Notes: generated by a model from the sequence alone, not told the origin. A stretch of DNA of 64,000 nt from Arthrobacter globiformis (GCF_030818015.1 NZ_JAUSZX010000001.1:2108001-2172000), one strand, 5' to 3'; positions 1 to 10,768 are shown, numbered from the stretch's first letter. Translations and numbers: made by a program.

Positions 1-339
1 GCCGATCCGGCCAGCGGCCCGGACACGCTGACCCGCCCCGGGCATATTTTCCCGCTGCGTGCCGTTAATGGGGGAGTGCGTGAACGCCCCGGCCACACCG
101 AAGCGGCCGTGGACCTCTGCCGGCTCGCCGGCCTGGAGCCGGTGGGCGTGATCGCCGAAGTTGTGTATGACGACGGGGAGATGATGCGGCTGGACGGCCT
201 TCGGGTTTTCGCTGCCGAGCACGGCTGCCCCTTGATCTCGATCGAGGACCTGGTTGCCTATCTGGGAGCTGGCAACCGTGTATCTTCACAGGAGAGCACT
301 TTGGAAGCCAGTCCGGCCGGAGAAGGGGAAACACGATGA
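1..339 (+). CDS. ribB: 3,4-dihydroxy-2-butanone 4-phosphate synthase, C-terminal part (RibB)
   Basis: The gene enters from the left edge, so only its last 112 codons are seen. RibB makes the four-carbon precursor of riboflavin from ribulose 5-phosphate. The segment contains GHIFPLRA near residue 19, the [11 protein letters not shown] motif around residues 30-40 and the [11 protein letters not shown] stretch, all typical of the end of the RibB fold. The final 22 residues after LVAYLGAGN look like a short tail. The stop codon overlaps the ribA start (ATGA, 336-339), so the two are translationally coupled. In many actinobacteria RibB and RibA are one fused protein; here they are two reading frames. 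Family assignment is firm; the N-terminus lies outside the window. Confidence 0.93.
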   Translation, partial: ADPASGPDTLTRPGHIFPLRAVNGGVRERPGHTEAAVDLCRLAGLEPVGVIAEVVYDDGEMMRLDGLRVFAAEHGCPLISIEDLVAYLGAGNRVSSQESTLEASPAGEGETR

Positions 340-1037
340 CGGCATCTCAAACAGCGGAACCGAGCAGCAACGGCCGGCAGCCGCATCCGGTGAGCAGCGG
401 CCCTGTGGTCCAGCTGCCCACGGCGTTCGGAAACTTCGTGTCGCAGGCCTGGACCGATCTGGTGACCGGCGCCGAACACCTGGCGGTCAGCTCCCCGAAC
501 CCGGCCAAGGACGGCAAGGCGCCGCTGGTGCGCCTGCACTCGGAATGCCTCACCGGCGATGTTTTTGGCTCCTACCGGTGCGACTGCGGCGAGCAGCTCG
601 CCTACGCCCTGGAGCTGATCGCTGAGAACGGCGGGACGCTGCTGTACCTTCGCGGCCAGGAAGGCCGGGGCATCGGGCTGGCCAACAAAATCAAGGCCTA
701 CGCCCTGCAGGAGGCCGGGTTCGACACCGTCGAGGCCAATGAGCAGCTCGGACTGCCCGTGGACGCCCGCTGCTACAAGGCTGCGGCGCAGATCCTGGCC
801 GAGATGGGCCTGCACGAGATCCGGCTGCTGAGCAACAACCCGGACAAGCAGAACCGCCTGGCTACCGCGGGTGTCAGGGTCGTCGAGATGGTGCCCACCG
901 AGGTGCCGTCGCGGGAGCAGAACCTCCGGTACCTGCAGACCAAGAAGGACCGCATGGACCACCTCCTGACCCTTGACACCGAGACTGCGGGCCTGCCCCG
1001 CACCGGCACTGACACCTTTGACCACGAACAAGACTGA
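336..1037 (+). CDS. ribA: GTP cyclohydrolase II (RibA)
   Basis: RibA opens GTP to 2,5-diamino-6-ribosylamino-pyrimidinone 5'-phosphate, the first purine-derived step of riboflavin synthesis. The 233-residue protein shows the zinc triad C71, C82 and C84 inside [17 protein letters not shown], followed by GQEGRGIGL (107-115). Length is slightly above the usual 200 residues because of about 30 low-complexity residues at the N-terminus. The ATG at 336 overlaps the ribB stop by four bases. It lies 18 bases upstream of ribH, in one riboflavin operon. Identification is secure. Confidence 0.96.
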   Translation: MTASQTAEPSSNGRQPHPVSSGPVVQLPTAFGNFVSQAWTDLVTGAEHLAVSSPNPAKDGKAPLVRLHSECLTGDVFGSYRCDCGEQLAYALELIAENGGTLLYLRGQEGRGIGLANKIKAYALQEAGFDTVEANEQLGLPVDARCYKAAAQILAEMGLHEIRLLSNNPDKQNRLATAGVRVVEMVPTEVPSREQNLRYLQTKKDRMDHLLTLDTETAGLPRTGTDTFDHEQD

Positions 1038-1538
<501 letters not shown>

Positions 1539-1670
1539 AACATTTCCCTCGGTTCCGGGCGCCGCGGGGATGCGGGCGCAAGCATGCAACGTGTGCAATC
1601 GCTCACATCCCCGCCGTCATGGAACTGCCCGACAGGCGGGCCCCGGCCCCGAGCAAGTAGGCTGGAGGGC

Positions 1671-1934
1671 GTGAAGAATTTCGAGACGCTGTTCGCAGAA
1701 CTGAGCGAGAAGGCAGCGACCCGCCCCGAGGGCTCCCGCACCGTCGCCGAACTGGAGTCGGGAATCCACGGCATCGGCAAGAAAGTCGTGGAGGAAGCGG
1801 CTGAAGTCTGGATGGCAGCCGAATACGAATCCGACGAAGCCGCCGCCGAGGAGATCTCGCAGCTCCTGTACCACCTGCAGGTCCTGATGCTCGCCAAAGG
1901 ACTCAGTCTGGAAGACGTCTACAAGCATCTCTAG
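1671..1934 (+). CDS. hisE: phosphoribosyl-ATP pyrophosphatase (HisE)
   Basis: HisE hydrolyses phosphoribosyl-ATP to phosphoribosyl-AMP, step two of histidine synthesis. I place the start at the GTG at 1671, giving 87 residues that begin with [10 protein letters not shown], where homology to the family starts. The open frame extends upstream to 1584, but those 29 codons look unlike HisE. Metal-binding acidic residues are visible in [14 protein letters not shown] and [14 protein letters not shown], typical of the MazG-like all-alpha fold. It is 58 bases upstream of hisG and the two probably form an operon. Confidence 0.93.
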   Translation: MKNFETLFAELSEKAATRPEGSRTVAELESGIHGIGKKVVEEAAEVWMAAEYESDEAAAEEISQLLYHLQVLMLAKGLSLEDVYKHL

Positions 1935-1992
1935 CCGCCTCTGCGTGGCCCCGCTTGCCTGACACAACCTTCCAAACCAGAAAGACCTCCTA

Positions 1993-2853
1993 ATGCTGCG
2001 TGTAGCCGTACCCAACAAGGGATCCCTGTCCGAAGCCGCCTCCGCCATGCTGTCCGAGGCTGGCTACCGCCAGCGCCGTGACAGCCGTGAGCTGGTCATG
2101 GTGGACCCCGACAACGACATCGAGTTCTTCTTCCTCCGCCCCCGGGACATCGCCGTTTACGTCGGGCAGGGAACGCTCGACGTCGGAATCACCGGCCGTG
2201 ACCTCCTGCTGGACGCGCAGGTGGAGGCGGAGGAACTGCTTCCGCTGGGCTTTGCCGCCTCTACGTTCCGCTTCGCCGGACCGATCGGCGACTTCAGCGC
2301 CGTGGAGGAACTCGAGGGCAAGCGCCTTGCCACCAGCTACGACGGTCTCCTGCGCGACTACCTGGCGGAGCGCGGCATCAAGGCGAAGGTGGTCCGGCTG
2401 GACGGCGCGGTGGAATCCTCCGTGCGACTCGGCGTCGCGGACGCCATCGCCGACGTCGTCGAAACAGGCAACACGCTCAAGGCCGCCGGCATGGAGATCT
2501 TCGGTGAGCCGATCCTCAAGTCCGAGGCAGTGCTCATCCGCCGTACCGGCGAGGGCGGCGCGGCCAACGGCACGGCCAGGGAAATCGATGTCCTGATCCG
2601 GCGCCTGCAGGGTGTCCTGGTGGCGCGCCAGTACGTGCTGATGGATTACGACATCCGCAAGGAGCTGGTGGAGCAGGCTGCCGGCCTCACGCCCGGCCTG
2701 GAATCACCCACCGTCTCACCGTTGCGAGATTCCGACTGGGTGGCCGTCCGCTCCATGGTGCCCAAGAAGGAAACCAACCGGATCATGGACGAGCTGTACG
2801 ACCTCGGCGCGCGCGCCATCCTGGTCAGCAGCATCCACGCCTGCCGGATCTGA
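1993..2853 (+). CDS. hisG: ATP phosphoribosyltransferase, long form (HisG)
   Basis: HisG catalyses the committed step of histidine synthesis, joining ATP and PRPP. The 286-residue length is that of the long form, which has a C-terminal ACT-like domain for feedback inhibition by histidine and needs no HisZ. Visible motifs are [11 protein letters not shown] at the N-terminus, [12 protein letters not shown], and the PRPP-loop region [17 protein letters not shown]. The last 80 residues, with [19 protein letters not shown], match the regulatory domain. It sits between hisE and hisF. Confidence 0.96.
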   Translation: MLRVAVPNKGSLSEAASAMLSEAGYRQRRDSRELVMVDPDNDIEFFFLRPRDIAVYVGQGTLDVGITGRDLLLDAQVEAEELLPLGFAASTFRFAGPIGDFSAVEELEGKRLATSYDGLLRDYLAERGIKAKVVRLDGAVESSVRLGVADAIADVVETGNTLKAAGMEIFGEPILKSEAVLIRRTGEGGAANGTAREIDVLIRRLQGVLVARQYVLMDYDIRKELVEQAAGLTPGLESPTVSPLRDSDWVAVRSMVPKKETNRIMDELYDLGARAILVSSIHACRI

Positions 2854-2899
2854 CCCGGTTTCCTTCAACAGCACCCCCAGCAGCACAACAGGAGAAGTC

Positions 2900-3676
2900 A
2901 TGGCTGTAGCCGTCCGCGTTATTCCCTGCCTGGACGTTGACGCCGGCCGCGTGGTCAAGGGCATCAATTTCGAAGGCCTCCGCGACGCCGGGGACCCCGT
3001 GGAACTGGCCCACCGCTACGATAACGCCGGCGCCGATGAACTCACCTTCCTGGACGTGACCGCCTCCTCCGGCAACCGGGAAACGACGTTCGACGTCGTC
3101 CGCCGCACCGCCGAGGAAGTGTTCATTCCGCTCACGGTCGGCGGCGGGGTCCGCGGCGTGGCCGAGGTGGACAAGCTGCTGCGCTTCGGTGCCGACAAGG
3201 CATCCATCAACACCGCTGCCGTGGCCCGCCCCGACGTCATCGACGAAATCACCCGGCACTTTGGTTCCCAGGTCCTGGTGCTGTCCGTGGACGCACGGCG
3301 TGTCCGCCCCGGATCCCAGCCCACGCCGTCGGGGTTTGAAGTGACCACCCACGGTGGCCGCCAGGGCACCGGAATAGACGCCATCGCCTGGGCCAGGGAA
3401 GCGGCGGACCGCGGGGTCGGCGAAATCCTGCTGAACTCCATCGACGCCGACGGCACCAAGGACGGCTTCGACCTCGAGCTCATCCGGCTGGTCCGGTCCG
3501 CGGTCAAGGTTCCGATCATCGCCTCCGGCGGTGCCGGGGAGCCTGCGCACTTCCCACCCGCCGTTCAGGCCGGAGCGGACGCCGTCCTCGCCGCCTCCAT
3601 CTTCCACTGGGGCCCGGACGACATGATGTCGCAGGTCAAGACCGCAATCCGCGATGCCGGCTTCGAGGTCCGTTAA
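2900..3676 (+). CDS. hisF: imidazole glycerol phosphate synthase, cyclase subunit (HisF)
   Basis: HisF is the (beta/alpha)8-barrel subunit that uses ammonia from HisH to make imidazole glycerol phosphate and AICAR. The 258-residue protein has both catalytic aspartates, D12 in [14 protein letters not shown] and D131 in LVLSVDARR, and the phosphate-binding TVGGGVR and [10 protein letters not shown] loops. A good ribosome site (AGGAG) lies nine bases before the ATG. The partner hisH is not in this window. The gene follows hisG by 46 bases. Confidence 0.97.
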   Translation: MAVAVRVIPCLDVDAGRVVKGINFEGLRDAGDPVELAHRYDNAGADELTFLDVTASSGNRETTFDVVRRTAEEVFIPLTVGGGVRGVAEVDKLLRFGADKASINTAAVARPDVIDEITRHFGSQVLVLSVDARRVRPGSQPTPSGFEVTTHGGRQGTGIDAIAWAREAADRGVGEILLNSIDADGTKDGFDLELIRLVRSAVKVPIIASGGAGEPAHFPPAVQAGADAVLAASIFHWGPDDMMSQVKTAIRDAGFEVR

Positions 3677-3727
3677 AACAAGCGAGCGGCCAGGGAACAC
3701 TGCAGGCGTGGGCCCACATTGCTTCTG

Positions 3728-4372
3728 TTACAGCCCGACTTCGGCTGACTGGAGGAGGGCGACGGCGTCTGGCTGGCCTTCGAAGGTTACCAGTGCATGG
3801 CGCGTGCGGCCGTGGGCGTGCATCAGCAGTTCACCTGGCTCCCCGACGATGGCCACCGATACCGGGGCGCGCTTGGCAACGTGCCGGGGGCCGGAGGGGC
3901 TGACCAGGACGATGCCCAGGTCCACGCCGCGGTAGAGGATGGCTGCCCGTTTGACGAGCTCATCCCACAGGGCGTCCGAGTACTCCTCGTCGAGGGCACG
4001 TGGTGCCCAGCGGTCAACGGCCCGCCTGACATCCTCCGTATGGACGAAGTATTCGATCAGGTTGGAGCTCTCATCCAGTGCCTTGATCTTCATGGGCGAG
4101 AGCGCGGGCGGTCCCGCGCGGAAGGAGTTCACGAGCTTGGCGTAGTCGTCGGCCGTCGTGAGCTTTCCGGCCAGCCGGGCGGTCGCCTTGTCCGAGGCCT
4201 TGGACAGGCCCTTGATGATCAGGCCCAGCCCGACGGCAGCCTTCCGCTCGCGCAGGTAAAGGTGAGCTGCGAGGTCCCTGGTCTTCCAGCCCTTGCAGAG
4301 CGTGGGAGAGTCAGGACCGGCCGCCAGCAGGGTCTCGGCCAGGACTTCTCGGGACGGATCGACGAAATGCAT
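3728..4372 (-). CDS. TIGR03085-type DinB/mycothiol-isomerase-like protein
   Basis: The protein resembles the actinobacterial TIGR03085 family, which belongs to the DinB-like four-helix superfamily that includes mycothiol-dependent maleylpyruvate isomerase. I start it at MHFVDPSREVLAETLL (4372, 214 residues), because the 27 codons further upstream look non-coding. Motifs are TLCKGWKTRDLAAHLYLRER (the usual W..RDLAAHL metal-site helix) and NLIEYFVHTEDVRRA with a second conserved His. It stands alone on the minus strand between hisF and hisI. Biochemical function is not known for this subfamily. Confidence 0.85.
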   Translation of the reverse strand: MHFVDPSREVLAETLLAAGPDSPTLCKGWKTRDLAAHLYLRERKAAVGLGLIIKGLSKASDKATARLAGKLTTADDYAKLVNSFRAGPPALSPMKIKALDESSNLIEYFVHTEDVRRAVDRWAPRALDEEYSDALWDELVKRAAILYRGVDLGIVLVSPSGPRHVAKRAPVSVAIVGEPGELLMHAHGRTRHALVTFEGQPDAVALLQSAEVGL

Positions 4373-4557
4373 CACTTGGAAAACTAGCACGTCCCCGGTG
4401 GAGTTGCGCAGCCGACTTTCTCCAGCCGACTGCACGGCCCGCAGGTGGCCCAATGCCCCTGCGGCCCGGGCGGTGTTCCGGGGGAGGTGTTCCGGGGGAG
4501 CGGGGGACGTGAGGGCGTTTGTGCCAGGGTCCTGTGATGGGCACTAGACTTGACGTG

Positions 4558-5001
4558 ATGTCTGAGCAGCCCGCCCCCAGCCCCGCCCCCGCCTCACTCG
4601 CCGGTGCCCCTTCCTTCGGCGCCGGCGAAAGCCGTCTGCCGGGAAACCCCCTTCCAGCCGAAATTGCGTCGGCCCTGAAGCGGGATGGCGCCGGACTCGT
4701 TGCTGCCATCGTGCAGCAGTTCGACACCAACGAGGTCCTCATGCTCGGCTGGATGGACGACGAGGCGTTGTACCGGACCATGACCACCGGCCGCGTGACG
4801 TTCTACTCGCGCTCCCGGCAGGAGTACTGGCGCAAGGGTGACACTTCCGGTCACGTGCAGTGGGTCAAGTCGGTGGCCCTGGACTGCGACGGCGACGCCC
4901 TCCTCGTGCGGGTGGACCAGGTGGGGGCCGCATGCCACACCGGTACACGGACCTGCTTTGACGGCCGGGCCCTCGACGTTGTGGCGGGTCCGGCCAACTA
5001 G
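4558..5001 (+). CDS. hisI: phosphoribosyl-AMP cyclohydrolase (HisI)
   Basis: HisI opens the adenine ring of phosphoribosyl-AMP, step three of histidine synthesis. From the ATG at 4558 the protein has 147 residues. The Mg-binding motif D109-C-D-G-D113 and the zinc-ligand cysteines C126 and C133 (ACHTGTRTC) are all present. The frame also has in-frame ATG codons at 4519 and 4537, but the first 30 residues are low-complexity in any case, so the exact start is uncertain. It is separated from the other his genes by one minus-strand gene and lies just before trpE. Confidence 0.93.
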   Translation: MSEQPAPSPAPASLAGAPSFGAGESRLPGNPLPAEIASALKRDGAGLVAAIVQQFDTNEVLMLGWMDDEALYRTMTTGRVTFYSRSRQEYWRKGDTSGHVQWVKSVALDCDGDALLVRVDQVGAACHTGTRTCFDGRALDVVAGPAN

Positions 5002-5107
5002 CGGCCCGCCTCTGCCACCCAGCAGGCCCCTGCACCCAGCAGGGCCCCTACGCCGAACAGGCCTTACACCCAGGCATTAACCAAGAACAGACGGAGAACC
5101 AATAGCG

Positions 5108-6685
5108 ATGCAGGACCTCGGAATCATCAGCCCTGGCCTGGAAGAGTTCCGGGAACTCGCCGCCCACAGCCGCGTCATCCCTGTCCGGCTCAAGGTGTTG
5201 GCGGATGCCGAAACGCCGATCGGGCTGTACCGGAAGCTGGCGCAGGGCCAGCCGGGCACGTTTCTCATGGAGTCGGCGGCTGTCGGAGGTGCCTGGTCCC
5301 GATACTCCTTCATTGGTTCCCGGTCCCGCGCCACGCTGACCACCAAGGACGGACAGGCGCACTGGCTGGGCGAGCCGCCGGCGGGTGTGCCCGTGGACGG
5401 AAACCCTGTTGATGCCATCCGCGACACCATCGAGGCGCTGCGCACCGACCGGTTTGACGGGCTCCCGCCGTTCACCTCCGGCCTGGTGGGCTTCCTTGGC
5501 TGGGAAACGGTCCGGCATTGGGAGAAGCTGACCAGCCCGCCCGAGGACGACCTGCAGTTGCCCGAACTGGCCCTGAACCTCGTCACGGACATGGCCGTCC
5601 ACGACAACATGGACGGCACGGTGCTGCTCATCGCCAACGCCATCAACTTCGACAACAGCTCCGAACGCGTCGACGAGGCCTGGCATGACGCCGTCGCCCG
5701 CGTTAAGGAACTGCTGGCACGCATCAGCACCCCGGTGCTCCAGCCGGTGTCCGTGCTGGAGCCGGCGGCCCTCGATTTTGCCGCCAGCGTCCAGGAGCGC
5801 TGGCACGAGCCCGAGTACCTCGCCGCCCTCGACCGGGGCAAGGAGGCGATCGTGGACGGCGAAGTCTTCCAGGTGGTCATCTCCCGCCGCTTCGAGATGG
5901 AGTGCGGGGCGTCGCCGCTGGACGTTTACCGGGTGCTGCGCAACACCAACCCGAGCCCCTACATGTACATCTTCAGCCTCGAGGACGCCGCCGGCCGGCA
6001 GTACTCGATCGTCGGCTCATCGCCGGAGGCGCTGGTGACCGTGACCGGCGAGGATGTCATCACCCACCCCATTGCCGGTTCCCGGCCGCGCGGCAAGACC
6101 GTCGACGCGGACAAGGCACTCGCCGAGGAGCTCCTCGCGGACCAGAAGGAACGGGCGGAGCACCTCATGCTGGTGGACCTGTCCCGGAACGACCTGTCGA
6201 AGGTCTGCGTGGCGGGTTCCGTGGACGTCACCCAGTTCATGGAGGTGGAGCGCTTCAGCCACATCATGCACCTGGTCTCAACCGTCGTCGGACGCCTGGC
6301 TCCGACGGCGAAGGCCTACGATGTCCTGAAGGCCACCTTCCCGGCCGGAACCCTTTCCGGCGCCCCGAAGCCCCGGGCACTGCGCCTCCTGGATGAACTC
6401 GAGCCGCACCGGCGCGGCATCTACGGCGGTGTGGTGGGCTACCTGGACTTCGCCGGCGACATGGACATGGCCATCGCCATCCGCTCCGCATTGCTGCGCG
6501 AAGGGCGTGCCTACGTCCAGGCGGGCGGCGGCATCGTGGCGGACTCGAGCAACCCGGCCGAGGCGCAGGAAACCGTCAACAAGGCGGCGGCCCCGCTGCG
6601 GGCCGTGCACACGGCCGGCTCGCTGCACAACATCACGCCGGATTCCGTAAGCGCTCCCGATTCGGCCACAGAGGCAAAGTCCTGA
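5108..6685 (+). CDS. trpE: anthranilate synthase component I (TrpE)
   Basis: TrpE converts chorismate to anthranilate using ammonia supplied by TrpG. The 525-residue protein has the N-terminal allosteric domain with the FLMESAA version of the tryptophan-sensing LLES motif, and the C-terminal chorismate-binding domain with ITHPIAGSRPRGK, ERAEHLMLVDLSRNDL and YVQAGGGIVADS. trpG is not in the window. The stop codon overlaps the start of the next gene (ATGA-type junction at 6685), which marks it as the first gene of a trp operon running to trpA. Confidence 0.97.
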   Translation: MQDLGIISPGLEEFRELAAHSRVIPVRLKVLADAETPIGLYRKLAQGQPGTFLMESAAVGGAWSRYSFIGSRSRATLTTKDGQAHWLGEPPAGVPVDGNPVDAIRDTIEALRTDRFDGLPPFTSGLVGFLGWETVRHWEKLTSPPEDDLQLPELALNLVTDMAVHDNMDGTVLLIANAINFDNSSERVDEAWHDAVARVKELLARISTPVLQPVSVLEPAALDFAASVQERWHEPEYLAALDRGKEAIVDGEVFQVVISRRFEMECGASPLDVYRVLRNTNPSPYMYIFSLEDAAGRQYSIVGSSPEALVTVTGEDVITHPIAGSRPRGKTVDADKALAEELLADQKERAEHLMLVDLSRNDLSKVCVAGSVDVTQFMEVERFSHIMHLVSTVVGRLAPTAKAYDVLKATFPAGTLSGAPKPRALRLLDELEPHRRGIYGGVVGYLDFAGDMDMAIAIRSALLREGRAYVQAGGGIVADSSNPAEAQETVNKAAAPLRAVHTAGSLHNITPDSVSAPDSATEAKS

Positions 6686-7320
6686 TGCCGGTTCCCGCAG
6701 GATCCTCCGTGCCGGGCAAAACGCGCAGCACCGCACCGGGCTGGGCGCGCAAGTCCACGGTGGTGCTGCTGATCGCAGCCCTGGCGCTGGCGGTCTTCGG
6801 TACCACCACCCAGACCTGGCTGACGGTCCACCTGGACCCCCAGCAGCTGGGCCAGGCCTCCGGGGGCGAAGGCGGCCTCCAGGTCCAGGGCAGCAAAGCC
6901 GCCACCACTGTCACCGCCCTGGCCCTCGTGGCGCTGGCAGGCGGGCTCGCGGCCTCCATCGCCGGAAAGATCGCACGCTGGGTCATCACGGCCATCATCG
7001 TGTTGGCGGCGGCGGGCATCATCGCCGCGGCCGCCACCGTCCTCGCTGATCCGCTGGCCGCGGCCCAGGGCTCCATCGCCGCCGCCACCGGGGTTTCGGG
7101 AGGCGCCGCGGACGTGACCGTCAGTGCGTTCCCGGTGCTGGCCGTCGTCGCAGGTTCCCTGCTGGCCGTATGCGGCCTGCTGGTGGTTCCGGCGGGGCGG
7201 TACTGGAAATCCCGGACCAAATACGACGCCGCGGCGGCGGGTCCCGCGGGCGAGCAGACGGGCCCGGTGGACGAGATCGACAGCTGGGACAGGCTCTCCC
7301 GGGGCGAGGACCCCACCTGA
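6685..7320 (+). CDS. Trp biosynthesis-associated membrane protein
   Basis: A 211-residue protein with four clear hydrophobic segments (roughly residues 27-46, 72-92, 97-120 and 143-167) and a polar C-terminal tail. It matches the TIGR02234 family, which is found in actinobacteria almost only inside trp operons. Its role is not established; a link to tryptophan transport or sensing is only inferred from position. It overlaps trpE by one base. Confidence 0.9.
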   Translation: MPVPAGSSVPGKTRSTAPGWARKSTVVLLIAALALAVFGTTTQTWLTVHLDPQQLGQASGGEGGLQVQGSKAATTVTALALVALAGGLAASIAGKIARWVITAIIVLAAAGIIAAAATVLADPLAAAQGSIAAATGVSGGAADVTVSAFPVLAVVAGSLLAVCGLLVVPAGRYWKSRTKYDAAAAGPAGEQTGPVDEIDSWDRLSRGEDPT

Positions 7321-7417
7321 GCCGGCGGGTCACGCAGCCACGCACCCCAGCCGCGATGCCGAAGGCCGCGGCAAAAAATGGCAGAATGTAAGCAGTATTG
7401 ATCCTGAGGAGATTCAC

Positions 7418-7702
7418 ATGAGCAAAGCCACTGTTTCCGGTACAAAGCCCGCGGCCCCCAAGGAGCACCACGGCATCGACCACAGCATCGACCTGGGCCA
7501 CGGCAACAGCCCGGCCGCCTGGACCTGCGTGATCGTCATGCTCATCGGCGCCCTCATCGCCTCCATCGCGTTCGTCATTGCGAACACCCCGATCTTCTGG
7601 GCCGGCATCGCCGTCATGTTCGTCGGCCTGCTGGCCGGCTTCATCATGCGCAAGGCCGGCTACGGCGTGGGCGGCAGCAAGATCAAGAACACCGGCCACT
7701 AA
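7418..7702 (+). CDS. HGxxPAAW-domain small membrane protein
   Basis: A 94-residue protein with the signature HGNSPAAW at about residues 28-35, followed by two transmembrane segments (about 37-57 and 61-78). The family is conserved in actinobacterial trp operons and has no known function. The start at 7418 is chosen for its strong ribosome site (CTGAGGAG, six to eight bases upstream); the frame is open further upstream, but there it overlaps the preceding gene. trpC begins two bases after its stop. Confidence 0.88.
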   Translation: MSKATVSGTKPAAPKEHHGIDHSIDLGHGNSPAAWTCVIVMLIGALIASIAFVIANTPIFWAGIAVMFVGLLAGFIMRKAGYGVGGSKIKNTGH

Positions 7703-7704
7703 TC

Positions 7705-8523
7705 GTGACTGTTCTCGATGACATCAACGCCGGTGTCAGGGAGGACATGGAGGACCGGAAGCGCCTCGTGTCCCTCGCGGAACTGAAGGACCGTGCCCTG
7801 GCGGCGGCTCCTGCCCGGGACGCGTGGGCTGCCCTTGGCGGCACGTCCGCGGACCGCGGCGAGCTTAAGGTCATCGCCGAGATCAAGCGCCGCAGCCCCT
7901 CCAAGGGCGACCTCGCCAGCATCGCGGACCCCGCGTCGCTGGCCGTGCAGTACGCCGATGGAGGAGCCGCGGTGATCAGCGTGCTCACCGAGCAGCGCCG
8001 TTTCAACGGTTCGCTGGCTGACCTGGACGCCGTCCGCGCCCGGGTGGACGTCCCGCTGCTGCGCAAGGACTTCACGCTGGACGAGTACCAGATCTGGGAA
8101 GCCCGCGCCCACGGTGCGGACCTCATCCTCCTGATCGTGGCCGCCCTGTCTGACCAGCAGCTGCGCGAATTCAGCGCCCTGAGCCGCGAGCTCGGCATGA
8201 ACGTGCTGGTGGAAACGCACACGCCGGAGGAAGTCGAGCGCGCCGTGGCCGCCGACGCCCGGATCATCGGCGTCAACGTCCGCAACCTCAAGACGCTCGA
8301 CGTCGACCGTTCCGTTTTCGCCTCGCTCGCCGGCAGCATTCCCTCCGGTGCTGTGGTGGTGGCGGAGTCGGGCGTTCGGAATGCCGACGACGTCGCGCAC
8401 TACGCGGTGCACGGCGCCAACGCCATCCTCGTGGGAGAGGCGCTCGTCAGTGACGCCACCCCCCGTGAACGCATCGCGGAGTTCACAGCGGCCGGGGCCG
8501 CGGCCATCGCCGCCCGGGCCTGA
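7705..8523 (+). CDS. trpC: indole-3-glycerol phosphate synthase (TrpC)
   Basis: TrpC closes the pyrrole ring of indole-glycerol phosphate. The 272-residue barrel protein shows VIAEIKRRSPSKG with the catalytic Lys, VLTEQRRFNGS, PLLRKDFTLDEYQ and VAESGVRNADD. It uses a GTG start two bases after the preceding gene, so translation is probably coupled. It is monofunctional; no TrpF domain is attached. Confidence 0.97.
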   Translation: MTVLDDINAGVREDMEDRKRLVSLAELKDRALAAAPARDAWAALGGTSADRGELKVIAEIKRRSPSKGDLASIADPASLAVQYADGGAAVISVLTEQRRFNGSLADLDAVRARVDVPLLRKDFTLDEYQIWEARAHGADLILLIVAALSDQQLREFSALSRELGMNVLVETHTPEEVERAVAADARIIGVNVRNLKTLDVDRSVFASLAGSIPSGAVVVAESGVRNADDVAHYAVHGANAILVGEALVSDATPRERIAEFTAAGAAAIAARA

Positions 8524-8543
8524 GCTCCCACCCAACCGTGGAC

Positions 8544-8574
8544 CCATCTGTCCGCACGCCGTGCGGACAGATGG
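8544..8574 (+). promoter_or_regulatory. perfect 14-bp hairpin in the trpC-trpB gap
   Basis: The arms CCATCTGTCCGCAC (8544-8557) and GTGCGGACAGATGG (8561-8574) are perfect complements around a 3-base loop. No T-run follows, so it is not a standard intrinsic terminator. It sits in the 94-base space between trpC and trpB and could stabilise or process the mRNA, or attenuate within the operon. The function is inferred only from position. Confidence 0.6.
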
Positions 8575-8617
8575 TGCCTGACATCAATAAGAAAAAGTGA
8601 ACAGGATGGTGAGACTG

Positions 8618-9946
8618 ATGGCCGATGCGCCAACAGCCGGCTCTGACCAGGGCTCGGTGGATGCATTCCTGCAGGGAGGCACCTCGCTGCGCCACGCCCC
8701 GGGACCCTACTTCGGCGCCTACGGCGGCCGCTGGATGCCTGAGTCACTGATCGCCGCCCTGGACGAGCTCGAGGACACGTTCGAGAAGGCCAAGGCCGAT
8801 CCCGAGTTCACCGCCCAGATCGCCGACCTGAACAAGAACTACTCCGGCCGGCCCTCGCTGCTGACAGAGGCCAAGCGCTTTGCCGAGCACGCAGGCGGCG
8901 TCCGGATCTTCCTCAAGCGCGAGGACCTGAACCACACCGGCTCGCACAAAATCAACAACGTGCTGGGCCAGGCACTCCTTGCCAAGCGGATGGGCAAGAC
9001 CCGCGTCATCGCCGAGACGGGCGCCGGCCAGCACGGCGTGGCCAGCGCCACTGCCGCTGCGCTGCTGGGCCTGGAATGCGTCGTCTACATGGGCGCCGAA
9101 GACTGCCGCCGGCAGGCGCTGAACGTGGCCCGGATGGAACTCCTGGGCGCCACGGTCATCCCCGTCACCAACGGTTCGCAGACCCTCAAGGACGCCATCA
9201 ACGAAGCCCTCCGGGACTGGGTGGCCAACGTCGGCAACACCCACTACCTGCTGGGCACGGCAGCGGGCGCCCACCCGTTCCCCGCGATGGTCCGGTATTT
9301 CCATGAAGTCATCGGCGAGGAGGCACGGGCCCAGATCCTCGAGCAGGCCGGGCGCCTGCCGGACGCCGTATGCGCCTGCATCGGCGGGGGTTCGAACGCC
9401 ATCGGCATCTTCCACGGCTTCCTCGATGACCCGTCCGTGAAGATCTACGGCTTCGAAGCCGGCGGCGACGGCGTCGAGACCGGCCGCCATGCGGCGACCA
9501 TCACGCTCGGCCGGCCCGGGGTGCTGCACGGCGCCCGGTCCTACCTGATGCAGGACGACGACGGCCAGACCATCGAGTCGCATTCCATTTCGGCCGGACT
9601 GGACTACCCCGGGGTCGGGCCGGAGCACTCCTACCTCGCCGACATCGGGCGGGTCAGCTACGAGCCCATCACGGACAGCGAGGCCATGGAAGCGTTCCGG
9701 CTCCTGTGCCGCACCGAGGGGATCATTCCCGCGATCGAGTCCTCCCACGCCCTCGCCGGCGCCATCAAGGTGGGCCGGCGGCTGGCAGCGGAAGGCTCGG
9801 CCGCAGGTGACGCATCGGACAAGATCGTGATCGTGAACCTGTCCGGCAGGGGAGACAAGGACGTTGCCACCGCAGCGGAGTGGTTCGACCTTCTGGATAA
9901 GGACTCGGCCGAGGCCACCATCGGCAAGGAAGGGGAGCAGCTGTGA
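8618..9946 (+). CDS. trpB: tryptophan synthase beta chain (TrpB)
   Basis: TrpB joins indole and serine to tryptophan with pyridoxal phosphate. From the ATG at 8618 the protein has 442 residues. Motifs are [11 protein letters not shown] with the PLP lysine at K111, [10 protein letters not shown], and the phosphate-binding CIGGGSNA loop. An in-frame GTG at 8597 and an ATG at 8606 are alternative starts; I prefer 8618 because MADAPTAG is a typical N-terminus and an AGGA stretch precedes it. The stop overlaps the GTG start of trpA (GTGA). Confidence 0.96.
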   Translation: MADAPTAGSDQGSVDAFLQGGTSLRHAPGPYFGAYGGRWMPESLIAALDELEDTFEKAKADPEFTAQIADLNKNYSGRPSLLTEAKRFAEHAGGVRIFLKREDLNHTGSHKINNVLGQALLAKRMGKTRVIAETGAGQHGVASATAAALLGLECVVYMGAEDCRRQALNVARMELLGATVIPVTNGSQTLKDAINEALRDWVANVGNTHYLLGTAAGAHPFPAMVRYFHEVIGEEARAQILEQAGRLPDAVCACIGGGSNAIGIFHGFLDDPSVKIYGFEAGGDGVETGRHAATITLGRPGVLHGARSYLMQDDDGQTIESHSISAGLDYPGVGPEHSYLADIGRVSYEPITDSEAMEAFRLLCRTEGIIPAIESSHALAGAIKVGRRLAAEGSAAGDASDKIVIVNLSGRGDKDVATAAEWFDLLDKDSAEATIGKEGEQL

Positions 9947-10761
9947 CCACGGCGCATTCCACCAGCAAGCCGGCCACCAGCAAGTCGGCCATTGCCATCG
10001 ACAAGGCCCGAGCGGAAGGCCGTGCGGCCCTGATCGGCTACCTGCCCGCCGGGTACCCCAGCGTCGAGGAGACCGTCGCCGCCGGCATCGCCCTGGCGCG
10101 CAACGGCGCCGACCTGATCGAGATCGGCATCCCGTACTCGGACCCGGTCATGGACGGTCCGGTCATCCAGGCAGCCACCACCGAGGCGCTGGCCAAGGGG
10201 TTCTCCGTCCGCCAGGTCTTCGACGTCGTCGCCGGCATCACCAGCCAGACCGACGCCGCCGTGCTGGTCATGACGTACTGGAACCCTGTGGTCCGCATGG
10301 GCGTGGACGAATTCGCGCGGCGCCTGGCCGAGGCCGGGGGAGCTGGGCTCATCACCCCGGACCTGATCCCGGACGAGGCAGCCGAATGGATGGACGCGTC
10401 GGAGAAGTACGGCCTGGACCGGGTCTTCCTGGTGGCACCCTCCTCCACGCCTGAGCGCATGCGCCGGACCGTGGACGCAAGCCGCGGTTTTGTGTACGCG
10501 GTCTCCATCATGGGTGTTACCGGTGCCCGCACGGCGGTGAGCGACGCAGCCACCGGCGTCGTGGCGGCGGCCAGGGCAGCCGGCGCGGAGCGGGTGTGCG
10601 TGGGCCTCGGCGTCTCCACCGCCGAGCAGGTCGCAGAGATCGCGGCCTACGCGGACGGCGTGATCGTCGGTTCGGCACTTGTCGCGGCCGTGCGCGACGG
10701 CGGCGTGGACGCTGTCGCACAGCTCACCAAAGACCTCAGTACCGGACTGACCAGGAAGTAA
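9943..10761 (+). CDS. trpA: tryptophan synthase alpha chain (TrpA)
   Basis: TrpA splits indole-3-glycerol phosphate and passes indole to TrpB. The 272-residue protein has [16 protein letters not shown] with the catalytic acid region, and the phosphate loops GVTGAR and VGLGVS. It starts with GTG at 9943 and overlaps trpB by four bases, as expected for a 1:1 complex. lgt follows after seven bases, so lgt may be co-transcribed. Confidence 0.97.
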   Translation: MTTAHSTSKPATSKSAIAIDKARAEGRAALIGYLPAGYPSVEETVAAGIALARNGADLIEIGIPYSDPVMDGPVIQAATTEALAKGFSVRQVFDVVAGITSQTDAAVLVMTYWNPVVRMGVDEFARRLAEAGGAGLITPDLIPDEAAEWMDASEKYGLDRVFLVAPSSTPERMRRTVDASRGFVYAVSIMGVTGARTAVSDAATGVVAAARAAGAERVCVGLGVSTAEQVAEIAAYADGVIVGSALVAAVRDGGVDAVAQLTKDLSTGLTRK

Positions 10762-10768
10762 CGCAACC

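Noticed and set aside
5002..5107. trp leader or attenuator before trpE
   Set aside because: There is a repeated CCCAGCAGG stretch, but I find no leader peptide with Trp codons and no terminator hairpin.
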